NCBI GenBank assembly: GCA_023151255.1
Contig: JAKLJG010000007.1
Coordinates: 1-64,000, forward strand
Source: Cyclobacteriaceae bacterium
GTDB lineage: Bacteria > Bacteroidota > Bacteroidia > Cytophagales > Cyclobacteriaceae
Direction: 5' to 3'
Length of the DNA: 64,000 nt
Position 1 is the stretch's first letter. Each line of letters opens with the position of its first letter. Positions 30,221 through 39,048 of this stretch are shown here, piece after piece. The position numbers and the translations under genes were made by a program. A model generated the notes under the pieces. It saw only the letters and a program-made list of their open reading frames with translations, was not told where the DNA came from and searched no databases.

Positions 30221-31477
30221 TTAATAATGGCACTTGGCACACTCCAAGCCACCTATATCCTCCACCTTCATCGGTTGCTTGCTGGCTGCGTTGTGAAGTT
30301 CGACCAACTTATCGTAATAGGCGTTGCCTTTTGAATTCACATCCGTTTTCCGGTGGCAGTCAATACACCAGCCCATGGTTAATAGCGAGTATTGCTTAAC
30401 CACATCCATGGTTTCGATAGGGCCATGGCAGGTCTGGCACTCTATGCCGCCAACCACTACGTGCTGGGCATGGTTAAAATAAGCCAGGTCGGGGAGGTTA
30501 TGAATGCGTACCCATTCGATGGGTTTTTGATTAGGACCGTAGGTTTTTGTTTCAGGCTGCCAGTCGGCTGCGGCCCAAAGTTTCTGTATCTGAGGAGACT
30601 CTGTTTTTACGGCACTATGGCAGTTCATACAAATATTAACCGAAGGAATGGTGGCACTTTTACCTTTTAGAGTACCCACATGGCAATACTTGCAATCAAT
30701 TTCGTAGGCACCGGCATGAAGCTTATGCGAAAAAGCGATGGGCTGCTTGGGGGCATAACCCTGCTGAACACCAATTGAATATAACCCATTAATGACTGCC
30801 TTAAAACCTAACGACACGACAATGAAGACCACAAGAAAAGCAAAACCCGGGCTGCGGGTAATACTACCAATAGTGATAGGCGAATGAACAATTTCGCGCT
30901 CTTCTTCGCTCAAGGACTTTTGATCCAAAAAGCGTTTTAGAGCTGATACCAGGAAGCCGAGAATAACCACCAATAGCACCAGTATGATAACCATACCAAG
31001 GAGGATGGCATTAAGGTAAGCGGGCGGAACACCCTGTGCGCCACCATCAGCTGATGCCGCAGGAGTTGTAGCAGCTACCGGTGGCCCCTTTTTGGTTTCG
31101 TCCTGCACATAGGCCAGTATGGCCATTATCTGTTCATCTTTCAGTCCGGTAAAGGCCGTCATTTGGGTTTTTCCGTAATCATTATAGAGTTTTACGGCAT
31201 ATTCATCGCCACTGGCAATCACTGCCGCTGAGTTACGGATAAATGCCTTAATCCAGTCGATGGAGGGGGCACGATTGTAAACATTTTCAAGAGCCGGACC
31301 CACCAGTTTCTGGTGTACGCGATGACAGGTTTTACAATTGGCATTAAATAATGATTCGCCCTCGGCTATGATGGCCGCATCAGTTGGAATATCCTGTGCG
31401 AAGCCAGGCGAAAAGAAACAAACAAGTATGAGCGCAAGGATGACTTTTGAAACTAGTGGCGGAGAGAATTTAATCAT
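30221..31477 (-). CDS. actA: Alternative complex III multiheme cytochrome c subunit ActA, N-terminal monoheme domain fused
   Basis: Six CxxCH motifs (CKTCH, CKYCH, CMNCH, CQTCH, CIDCH, CAKCH). Start placed at MIKFSPPL... with signal peptide rather than the upstream in-frame start of the ORF track (31513). Confidence 0.88.
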   Translation of the reverse strand: MIKFSPPLVSKVILALILVCFFSPGFAQDIPTDAAIIAEGESLFNANCKTCHRVHQKLVGPALENVYNRAPSIDWIKAFIRNSAAVIASGDEYAVKLYNDYGKTQMTAFTGLKDEQIMAILAYVQDETKKGPPVAATTPAASADGGAQGVPPAYLNAILLGMVIILVLLVVILGFLVSALKRFLDQKSLSEEEREIVHSPITIGSITRSPGFAFLVVFIVVSLGFKAVINGLYSIGVQQGYAPKQPIAFSHKLHAGAYEIDCKYCHVGTLKGKSATIPSVNICMNCHSAVKTESPQIQKLWAAADWQPETKTYGPNQKPIEWVRIHNLPDLAYFNHAQHVVVGGIECQTCHGPIETMDVVKQYSLLTMGWCIDCHRKTDVNSKGNAYYDKLVELHNAASKQPMKVEDIGGLECAKCHY

Positions 31478-31638
31478 GATAGGTTTAGTATCCGTTTTAC
31501 ACCAAAGGTGCACAAATCTACTACCCGAAGGGGTTTTTTCAAATTTATTTTACCACACTACTTTATTTATTTCAACCGGCTCATTACGCTTTTAAGTCGA
31601 TATTAAACAAACTTTGTCCCGATATAAAATCGGTTAAA

Positions 31639-31666
31639 CAAATTTATTTAGAACCAATATAAACAA
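31639..31666 (-). promoter_or_regulatory. Bacteroidota-type promoter for the act/cox operon
   Basis: Minus strand: TTG (31664-31666), 17 nt spacer, TAAATTTG (31639-31646), perfect match to TAnnTTTG. A second TAAATTTG lies at 31540-31547 closer to actA. Confidence 0.5.
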
Positions 31667-31684
31667 TGCAGAAAATCCGCGAAA

Positions 31685-32254
31685 ATGACTCCATTTGAAT
31701 ATGTAATCGTACTTGTTTCCCTTATCCTGGGGCTGGGCATAACGGTTGTGCTAACCGGTCTTGCAGGAATCATCAGGCACTGGAATCGTGCTTCGGTATA
31801 CTGGCCATACCTGATATGGATTGTATTGGTTTTTATCATGCACATTCATGAGTGGTGGATAATGTACGAATGGCGTGACATACAAAGCTGGAGTTTGGTC
31901 ACATTTTTATTTGTCCTCCTGTACCCGATTTTACTTTTCGTTCTGGCAAATCTGATGTTTCCTACCCGGTGGCGTAAGAAGCAGATGAATATGAGACTCT
32001 ATTACTTTCGCCTATACCCGAAATTCTTTATCAACGCCCTGGCACTGATTGCTACGGCCGTGGCCAGCGATTTGATTATAGCCGGCCGTTCCGTGCAGGA
32101 ACAACTGCTTAAAGCCATCGTGTTTGTATTTATCCTTACTGTCTATCTTATTAAACCTAAAAATACCTGGGCACATGGTGTGCTGGCCCTGTTTCTGCTA
32201 CTTGCCACAATAGGCAGCCTGCTGATTCTTAGTGATGAACTGATTATCAGATAG
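31685..32254 (+). CDS. Uncharacterised multi-TM membrane protein
   Basis: 189 aa, about 5 hydrophobic segments, starts MTPFEYVIVLVSLILGLGITVVLTGLAGIIRH; divergent from the act operon. Confidence 0.65.
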   Translation: MTPFEYVIVLVSLILGLGITVVLTGLAGIIRHWNRASVYWPYLIWIVLVFIMHIHEWWIMYEWRDIQSWSLVTFLFVLLYPILLFVLANLMFPTRWRKKQMNMRLYYFRLYPKFFINALALIATAVASDLIIAGRSVQEQLLKAIVFVFILTVYLIKPKNTWAHGVLALFLLLATIGSLLILSDELIIR

Positions 32255-32353
32255 ATAGACAGAATGATTTTTAACAAAAAGAACCAAAATATTACATCTG
32301 TATTACAAATTCTTAACACTTCAGTAGCTTCGTTAAACCCTTCTTACTGAATC

Positions 32354-34756
32354 ATGTTTCGAAACTACTGGACGATTGCCCTGCGCTCCTTTTCCCGCCA
32401 GCGAAACCATGTAGTCGTACTCTTTCTGGGGCTCACGGCAGGTATCACCTGTTTTATAATTACATTTTTGTTCTTCACCCACGAAACCGGCTATGACACG
32501 TTTCACGCCCAGGCCGACCGGATTTTCAGAATTCAGCAGAATCGATACAATAAGAATGAACTCACCAACAGTTCGGCCGCATCCAATTTCGGTATTGGTG
32601 CTGATATGGCAACCGAATTACCCGAAGTAGAGCGTTATGTGATGACCTTAAAAAACATCTGCATTGTGGTAAAGGATGGTGAGGTGTTTAAATCCGAAAG
32701 ATCAGGTTATGCTACCGAAGATTTCTTTAAAGTTTTTTCCATCCGCCTTCTGAAAGGCAACGATTCACTGGTACTTGCCCGACCCTTTACCATTGCCTTG
32801 TCAGAGTCGTTCAGCCGGATCATCTTTAAAGATGAAGACCCGATTGGCAAAACCTTAAGCTGGCGCGGGTACATTGATGTGGAAGTTACCGGAATTTTTG
32901 AAGACATGCCGGCAAAAAGTCACCAGGCATTCGATGTCTTGTTTTCGATGGAGTCGTACAGAAAGCGGGCAAACCCGTTTGTGCTGGAAGAGCCCTGGCG
33001 GTGGGATGGCTATTATAATTATGTGATGCTGCACCGGCCGGAACAACTACAGTCGGTGAAAGAAAAACTACCCGACCTGATTGAACGAAAAACCGGTAAC
33101 TGGCTGCGCGAAACCGACCAGAAACTTGAAATCAATTTTCAGCCGCTTCGCTCCATTCACCTCGAAAGCAATTTTAGCGATGAGTTTCGGCCGAATGGTA
33201 ACAAGCAAACGGTATATTTTCTTTTAATAGTCGGGTTAATGATGCTTCTCATCGCGTGGGTGAATTATGTAAGCTTAGCCACCGTACGCTCGATAGACCG
33301 CGCCAAAGAGGTAGGCATCCGAAAAGTAGTCGGCAGCCTGCGCACGCAGCTCATCGGTCAGTTTTTAACTGAAGCTTTCGTAATCAACCTTGCGGCCTTT
33401 TCAATCGCCTTGTTAACTGTATGGATGCTGCTGCCGCAATTTTCAGAATGGTTCCAGCGCGACCTTCAGCTTGACTTCAGGCTCAGCCCTCAACTGGTTG
33501 CAAGCGGCCTGGCGTTACTTGCCATCAGTACGCTTGCCTCCGGTTTATACCCGGCATTTGTTATCTCGGGCATCGCCCCATCACAAATACTAAAGGGTAA
33601 TTTTTCTTCCGGCAAACGCGGTCAACTGCTGCGAAAAACCATGGTACTTATTCCGTTTACAATAACCATTGTGCTGCTTATTAGCCTGTTTGCCCTGCAC
33701 CTTCAGCTAAAGCTGATGCGAGAAAAAGAACTGGGCTTTGCTCCTGCCGGCTTGTTTGTTATTCAAAACTCCACCTTGTATGATACAACCCAGAACAGGC
33801 GGATAGAGACATTTAAAAAAGAAGCTGCACGCATTGCAGGGGTAACCGGTTTAACCACCCTCACGTCATTGCCTGGCGAATTTATCATCCCTTACGCCAA
33901 CAGTGTACAGCGCATCGGGGCAGCCAAAGAGGATGTTAACCAGTACCGGTATTTTGAAGTAGATGAACATTTTGTTGAAATACTGGGCATTACCCTGGTT
34001 GCCGGAAACGGATTCGGACCAGCCGCAGTACCCTATAAGGACGTTTTGGTTAATGAAACGGCCAGCCGGCTGCTCGGTTTTTCAACACCCGATGATGCAG
34101 TGGATGAAAAGGCCTTTTTTCTGGATGATACCGTGATGATTCGCGGGGTTGTTCGCGACTATCACCACGAGTCGCCCAAGAGCAAAATCCAACCTGTATT
34201 TTATGTTTTCCACCGAGGCCGGACGAATTATTATGTTATCCGGCTGGAAAGCGAATCGCCCGAAACACGGAGACAAATAGAACAGTTGTTTATAAATACA
34301 TTTCCGGGCCAGGCCCCCGAATCGTTTATGTTGATGGATAAATATGATTCGCAATATGCCAGCGATGAGCGGCTGGGGAAAATCATCACCACGTTCACCG
34401 TAGTATTGCTCGTTATTACCTGCACAGGTTTATTCAGCCTGGCTTCCTTTACAGCCAAATTCCGGATGAAAGAAATCGGCATCCGTAAAGTAATGGGTGC
34501 TTCCGCAAGCGATGCGGCTTTCCTGCTGGTAAAAGAGTATCTGATAATTGTACTTATTGCACTGGCTGCGGGTATCCCGCTTGCTTTAAAAGTGCTTGAT
34601 GAATGGCTTGCCTCGTTTACCGAGCGCATTGAAATTTCATGGTTTATTGTAGCGCTGCCGGCCCTGCTTGTATTGTTGATAGCCCTGGCCACTATTTTGT
34701 GGCAAACGATGAAATCGGCAAGGGCCAACCCGGTAGCCGTGCTTAAATACGAGTAA
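32354..34756 (+). CDS. FtsX/MacB-like ABC transporter permease
   Basis: Two FtsX-type permease halves (VGIRKVVGSLRTQLIGQFLTEAF; IGIRKVMGASASDAAFLLVKEYL); no adjacent ATPase. Confidence 0.9.
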   Translation: MFRNYWTIALRSFSRQRNHVVVLFLGLTAGITCFIITFLFFTHETGYDTFHAQADRIFRIQQNRYNKNELTNSSAASNFGIGADMATELPEVERYVMTLKNICIVVKDGEVFKSERSGYATEDFFKVFSIRLLKGNDSLVLARPFTIALSESFSRIIFKDEDPIGKTLSWRGYIDVEVTGIFEDMPAKSHQAFDVLFSMESYRKRANPFVLEEPWRWDGYYNYVMLHRPEQLQSVKEKLPDLIERKTGNWLRETDQKLEINFQPLRSIHLESNFSDEFRPNGNKQTVYFLLIVGLMMLLIAWVNYVSLATVRSIDRAKEVGIRKVVGSLRTQLIGQFLTEAFVINLAAFSIALLTVWMLLPQFSEWFQRDLQLDFRLSPQLVASGLALLAISTLASGLYPAFVISGIAPSQILKGNFSSGKRGQLLRKTMVLIPFTITIVLLISLFALHLQLKLMREKELGFAPAGLFVIQNSTLYDTTQNRRIETFKKEAARIAGVTGLTTLTSLPGEFIIPYANSVQRIGAAKEDVNQYRYFEVDEHFVEILGITLVAGNGFGPAAVPYKDVLVNETASRLLGFSTPDDAVDEKAFFLDDTVMIRGVVRDYHHESPKSKIQPVFYVFHRGRTNYYVIRLESESPETRRQIEQLFINTFPGQAPESFMLMDKYDSQYASDERLGKIITTFTVVLLVITCTGLFSLASFTAKFRMKEIGIRKVMGASASDAAFLLVKEYLIIVLIALAAGIPLALKVLDEWLASFTERIEISWFIVALPALLVLLIALATILWQTMKSARANPVAVLKYE

Positions 34757-35573
34757 GTTTTTCTTCGAGCCCGATTCCAAACAAAGCAAAATCATATTTC
34801 ACCGGATCGATCGGATCAAACTTTTTAAGCGCTTCGGTAAGCTCAAGTACGGTGTGCCAGTCGGTTTGTTTTCGTTTAATCAGCCGTAATTTTCGGGCTA
34901 CACGTTCAACGTGTACATCCAGCGGACAAACAAGTTGAGCCGGTTTTATCTTCGTCCAGATGCCGAAATCAACACCGCAATTATCGTTGCGTACCATCCA
35001 GCGTAAATACATGGCCAGCCGCTTGCAGGTTGATCTCCTTTCTGGTGTTGCTACATGCTTTCGGGTGCGTAGCGGATGATCAGGAAGACTAAAAAACAGA
35101 TTATGAAAACGGATTAGTGCCTTTTCAACAGACGGTTCAGCCGGCTCTGCGCAAAAGGCATCTTCCAGTGAGTAGTGACTGGAATAATACTGCTGTAAAA
35201 AAGCGATAAAGTAAAGTGCATCGGTAGCATTAAATGTACGGTGCCTGAAATCAAGAAATGGTTTCAGATCTTTTTCACGATGGTAGAGTATAAACAGATG
35301 GGGGTCGTTATCCATCCATGCGAACAACCTGCGGCAACTGTTAATAATTGTAACCCGCTGCCCCCAGGCGAGGATGGCAGCAAAGAACCCGGCTATTTCA
35401 ATATCCTGTTTTTTCGAGAATTGATGCGGAATGGTAATCGGATCATTTTCAATAAACCCGGGCTGATTGTACTGAATAACCTTAGCATCTAACAAAAACT
35501 TGATTTCTTCAACCGACTGACATTTTGTTTTCAAAGCCGCTGCAATAAGGTAGCAAGTAATGACAAAGATCAC
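34743..35573 (-). CDS. TIGR02757-type conserved protein
   Basis: PITIPHQFSKKQDIEIAGFFAAILAWGQRVTIINSCRRLFAWMDNDP...CPLDVHVERVARKL; 3' end overlaps the ABC permease gene by 14 nt. Confidence 0.8.
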   Translation of the reverse strand: MIFVITCYLIAAALKTKCQSVEEIKFLLDAKVIQYNQPGFIENDPITIPHQFSKKQDIEIAGFFAAILAWGQRVTIINSCRRLFAWMDNDPHLFILYHREKDLKPFLDFRHRTFNATDALYFIAFLQQYYSSHYSLEDAFCAEPAEPSVEKALIRFHNLFFSLPDHPLRTRKHVATPERRSTCKRLAMYLRWMVRNDNCGVDFGIWTKIKPAQLVCPLDVHVERVARKLRLIKRKQTDWHTVLELTEALKKFDPIDPVKYDFALFGIGLEEKLTRI

Positions 35574-35617
35574 ACTGACAAAAGTTTAAAACCATTAAAT
35601 TACACAGCTTCATCTCC

Positions 35618-37312
35618 ATGGGCACTAATTTAAAAATCATCGAACTGCTGGCCGGCATTGGTATCTTCCTGTTTGGTATGTTCCAGCTCGAGGATTCCCT
35701 CAGGCAATTGTCGGGCGGTACATTCCGCAAACTCATCCGAAGGTTTACCAGTAATTGGTTTCGAAGCGTGCTCAGCGGCACGGTGGCTACTGCAGTATTG
35801 CAAAGCAGTTCAGCGGTATCGCTAATGGTGCTGGCATTTGCGGGTGCCGGAATTCTGGGCATGGAAAGCGCCATCGGAATAGTCTTCGGCTCAAACCTGG
35901 GAACAACGCTTACCAGTTGGATTGTGGCCTCGGTGGGTTTCAAACTTAAGATTGAAATGCTTGCATTACCGTTTATAGGGTTGGGCGGGTTGGGCCTCAT
36001 TGTTTTCGGTAAGTCAACCCGTGCCACCAACATCAGCAAATTTCTGGTGGGTTTTGGCTTTCTGTTCATGGGACTTGATTACATGAAAACCAGCATTGAC
36101 GGTTTGGCGCAAAGTTATGATCTAAGCAAATTAAGTAACTACCCCGGAGCGGCATTCATCCTGATTGGCCTTGTGCTAACCATCCTGGTGCAGTCCAGTT
36201 CGGCTGCCATGGCTATTATTTTGAGTTCGATTTATTCCGGTGTCATCACATTTCCATTGGCTGCCTATATGGTAATCGGCACCAACATTGGCACAACAGT
36301 TACCATTATCATCGGATCGCTTGGGTCGCAAACCATCAAAAAACAAATTGCTTTGAGTCATTTGCTGTTCAATGTAATCACCGCCCTGCTGGCTATCCTA
36401 TTATTCCCCTTGCTGATTAACTTTATCCAAGAAATTATCCATCTGGAAAATGATCCGGTAACGGGCATAGCACTGTTTCATACCTTGTTTAACCTGATTG
36501 GTGTAATCTTTTTCTTACCCTGGGTTGGCCGTTTTACCAAATTGGTGGTACGGCTGGTTCCGGAAAAGAAAATGACCCTTACCAAATGCCTGCATACACT
36601 TAAACCCGATATACCCGAAGCCGGCATCGCGGCACTGAAAATTGAAATCCGGCACTTGGTAATTGAGGTTATCCGATACCACCTGCGCCTGTTAAAGCTT
36701 ACCCGTAGAGAACCGTTTCAATCGTTTCTTAAAAAAGAAGATAATACCCGTTTTGCCGAAAGTTCACTTGATGACTTATACCAGGGGATTAAACTGCTGG
36801 AAGCCGAGATTTACACGTTTGCCTCAGGTTTGCAGATGCATGAACTGCACGATACAGAGGCCCGCGAACTGAATAAATTGTTGCACGCCACCCGCAATGC
36901 GGTGGCATCAGCTAAAATTATTAAAGACATCCAGCACAACCTTCAGGAGGCCGAAAGCTCAGGTAATGAAGAAGTAGAGAAACTATATAAGTTTCTTAAA
37001 GACAAATGGGCGGCAGTCCACGAAGAATTTATTTCCCTGTTGCAGGAGAAAGATACCGGTACAAGCATTGGCGCCATCCACAACCTCACCGGTAAAAACA
37101 AAGAAGAGGATATAGCCTTTACACAAATACTTACCTCAGCTATTGCTTCGCAAAAACTGTTGCCAACCGATATACCTACTCAAATAGCCATCAACCGGGC
37201 ATTTAATATTTCGGTAAGGCAAATGATCCATGCCCTGCGCGATTTGTTGTTTACCGAAACAGAGGCTGAAATTGTTGAAAAATTAAGCGAAACAACAGCT
37301 CCGAAAGCATAG
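35618..37312 (+). CDS. Na/Pi cotransporter family protein with C-terminal PhoU-like region
   Basis: LAGIGIFLFGMFQLEDSLRQLSGGTFRKLIRRFTSN; two QSSSA repeats (LQSSSAVS, VQSSSAAM); GSNLGTTLTSW, GTNIGTTVT. Confidence 0.92.
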   Translation: MGTNLKIIELLAGIGIFLFGMFQLEDSLRQLSGGTFRKLIRRFTSNWFRSVLSGTVATAVLQSSSAVSLMVLAFAGAGILGMESAIGIVFGSNLGTTLTSWIVASVGFKLKIEMLALPFIGLGGLGLIVFGKSTRATNISKFLVGFGFLFMGLDYMKTSIDGLAQSYDLSKLSNYPGAAFILIGLVLTILVQSSSAAMAIILSSIYSGVITFPLAAYMVIGTNIGTTVTIIIGSLGSQTIKKQIALSHLLFNVITALLAILLFPLLINFIQEIIHLENDPVTGIALFHTLFNLIGVIFFLPWVGRFTKLVVRLVPEKKMTLTKCLHTLKPDIPEAGIAALKIEIRHLVIEVIRYHLRLLKLTRREPFQSFLKKEDNTRFAESSLDDLYQGIKLLEAEIYTFASGLQMHELHDTEARELNKLLHATRNAVASAKIIKDIQHNLQEAESSGNEEVEKLYKFLKDKWAAVHEEFISLLQEKDTGTSIGAIHNLTGKNKEEDIAFTQILTSAIASQKLLPTDIPTQIAINRAFNISVRQMIHALRDLLFTETEAEIVEKLSETTAPKA

Positions 37313-37384
37313 CAGCCACACATCCTAAAGCGTGGGCAAATGACTAAAAATAATGGTATCTTCAACGTTGATTTTGCTTAACGC

Positions 37385-39043
37385 ATGTCGAAGAATTTAA
37401 GCTATCTGGCCGGAAGAAAGGGGGTTACCAAAACCCTGTTTGAAGAACTGGGCATTGCCGCTGCCGAAACAGGCACACCTTCGGTTGAAAAAATGGAGGC
37501 GCTGCGAAAAGAATTTTTGGTTGGCAAAGCCAATGTGTACGGTACCGCTACCTTCTATGATTTTTTAAAACCCGAAAACCGGGGTAAAAAAGTGTATGTA
37601 TGCAACGGCAGTGCCTGTTTATGCGCAGGCACTCAACCTGCCTTAAAAGAAACGCTCCAACACTATTTTAAAGAAGAAGAAATTGGCGAAATGTGCTGCC
37701 TGGGCCGGTGCCATGAAAATGCCGCGTTTCACTATGGCGGAAAAAATTATTCGGGAAACGCAATCGACACCATCAGTGAAATAAAAAAGAACAAAACCGT
37801 AGTAGCCGATAACTACCACATCGCTTCCGAAGGCACAGCTGTTCTTACAAAAAAAATTCCAGGTCTTGAAGCCTATTATCAAATTCTGAAAGACTGCTTA
37901 AAAAAACCAGTTGCTGCGTTACAAACTGAATTAAAAGCCTCAGGTCTGCGTGGCCGCGGTGGTGCCGGTTTTCCGGTGGCCATAAAACTGGAGAGTTGCC
38001 GGAATACTGAGGCAAATCAACGCTTTATTGTTTGCAATGCCGATGAGGGCGACCCGGGTGCTTATTCCGACCGGTATTTGCTGGAACACCAACCCCATGC
38101 CGTACTCATGGGCATGATCATCGCAGGTTACCTGGCTGATGCATCGGTTGGTGTTTTATATATACGCGCAGAGTATCCCGAATCAATTGAGGCCATTGAA
38201 AAAGCTATTCAGCAACTTCGTGATCATAAGTTTATCGGAGAGAATATTTTCGGATCAGGCTTCTCGTTCAGGTTCAAAGTCATTAAAGCCCAAGGGGCAT
38301 ATATCTGCGGGGAAGAAACAGCGTTGCTTTCGTCCATCGAAGGTCAGCGCCCCGAAGTACGGGTACGCCCACCCTACCCCGCCCAGCAAGGATTGTTTAA
38401 TTTACCAACAGTAGTTAACAACGTAGAGACACTTGCTAATCTCCCCTTCATTATGCAACATGGAGGAAAAGCATTTGCTTCCATCGGCACACCTAAATCA
38501 ACCGGCACAAAACTTATTTCGCTGGACGGCCACTTTAACAAGCCGGGTATCTATGAAGTAGATATGGGCACCCCGTTGCGTGTTGTGGTGAACGAACTGG
38601 GCGGAGGTTTTCGCAAGCCCGTTAAAGCCATGCACATTGGCGGCCCGTTGGGCGGACTGGTGCCTGTTTCAAAAATCAATGACCTCACCATCGACTTTGA
38701 ATCCTTTTCCAACGAAGGTTTTCTGCTTGGTCATGCATCCATCGTCTGCATTCCCGAAGACTTTCCACTCCTATTATATATAGAGCATCTGTTTGAGTTT
38801 ACAGCCCACGAAAGTTGCGGCAAATGTTTCCCCTGCCGGCTGGGATCTACCCGCGGGAAGGAAATGCTTCAAAAAGCACGCACCGGTAATTACAAAATTG
38901 ATCGTAACCTCCTGAACGATTTGTTGGAAACCCTGGAGATCGGTTCGCTGTGTATGCTGGGTGGCGGACTGCCTCTTCCGGTAAAAAATGCCTTGCAGTA
39001 TTTTGAAGATGAATTAAAACCCTACTTCATAACTAATGTGTAG
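37385..39043 (+). CDS. NAD-dependent formate dehydrogenase beta subunit (NuoE-NuoF fusion type)
   Basis: N-terminal [2Fe-2S] CNGSACLCAG..CCLGRC; GLRGRGGAGFPVAIK, CNADEGDPGAYSDRYLLE, ESCGKCFPCRLGS. Confidence 0.92.
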   Translation: MSKNLSYLAGRKGVTKTLFEELGIAAAETGTPSVEKMEALRKEFLVGKANVYGTATFYDFLKPENRGKKVYVCNGSACLCAGTQPALKETLQHYFKEEEIGEMCCLGRCHENAAFHYGGKNYSGNAIDTISEIKKNKTVVADNYHIASEGTAVLTKKIPGLEAYYQILKDCLKKPVAALQTELKASGLRGRGGAGFPVAIKLESCRNTEANQRFIVCNADEGDPGAYSDRYLLEHQPHAVLMGMIIAGYLADASVGVLYIRAEYPESIEAIEKAIQQLRDHKFIGENIFGSGFSFRFKVIKAQGAYICGEETALLSSIEGQRPEVRVRPPYPAQQGLFNLPTVVNNVETLANLPFIMQHGGKAFASIGTPKSTGTKLISLDGHFNKPGIYEVDMGTPLRVVVNELGGGFRKPVKAMHIGGPLGGLVPVSKINDLTIDFESFSNEGFLLGHASIVCIPEDFPLLLYIEHLFEFTAHESCGKCFPCRLGSTRGKEMLQKARTGNYKIDRNLLNDLLETLEIGSLCMLGGGLPLPVKNALQYFEDELKPYFITNV

Positions 39044-39048
39044 TTGAT

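Noticed and set aside
31610-31636. CCGAT-ATAAA-ATCGG inverted repeat as a riboswitch
   Set aside because: Only a 5-bp stem; too small to support an RNA-element call.
34231-34728. 165-aa minus-strand ORF within the ABC permease gene
   Set aside because: Antisense shadow; composition not protein-like.
35509-36069. 186-aa minus-strand ORF overlapping the Na/Pi cotransporter gene
   Set aside because: Antisense to clear QSSSA-containing transporter; P/S/N-rich shadow translation.
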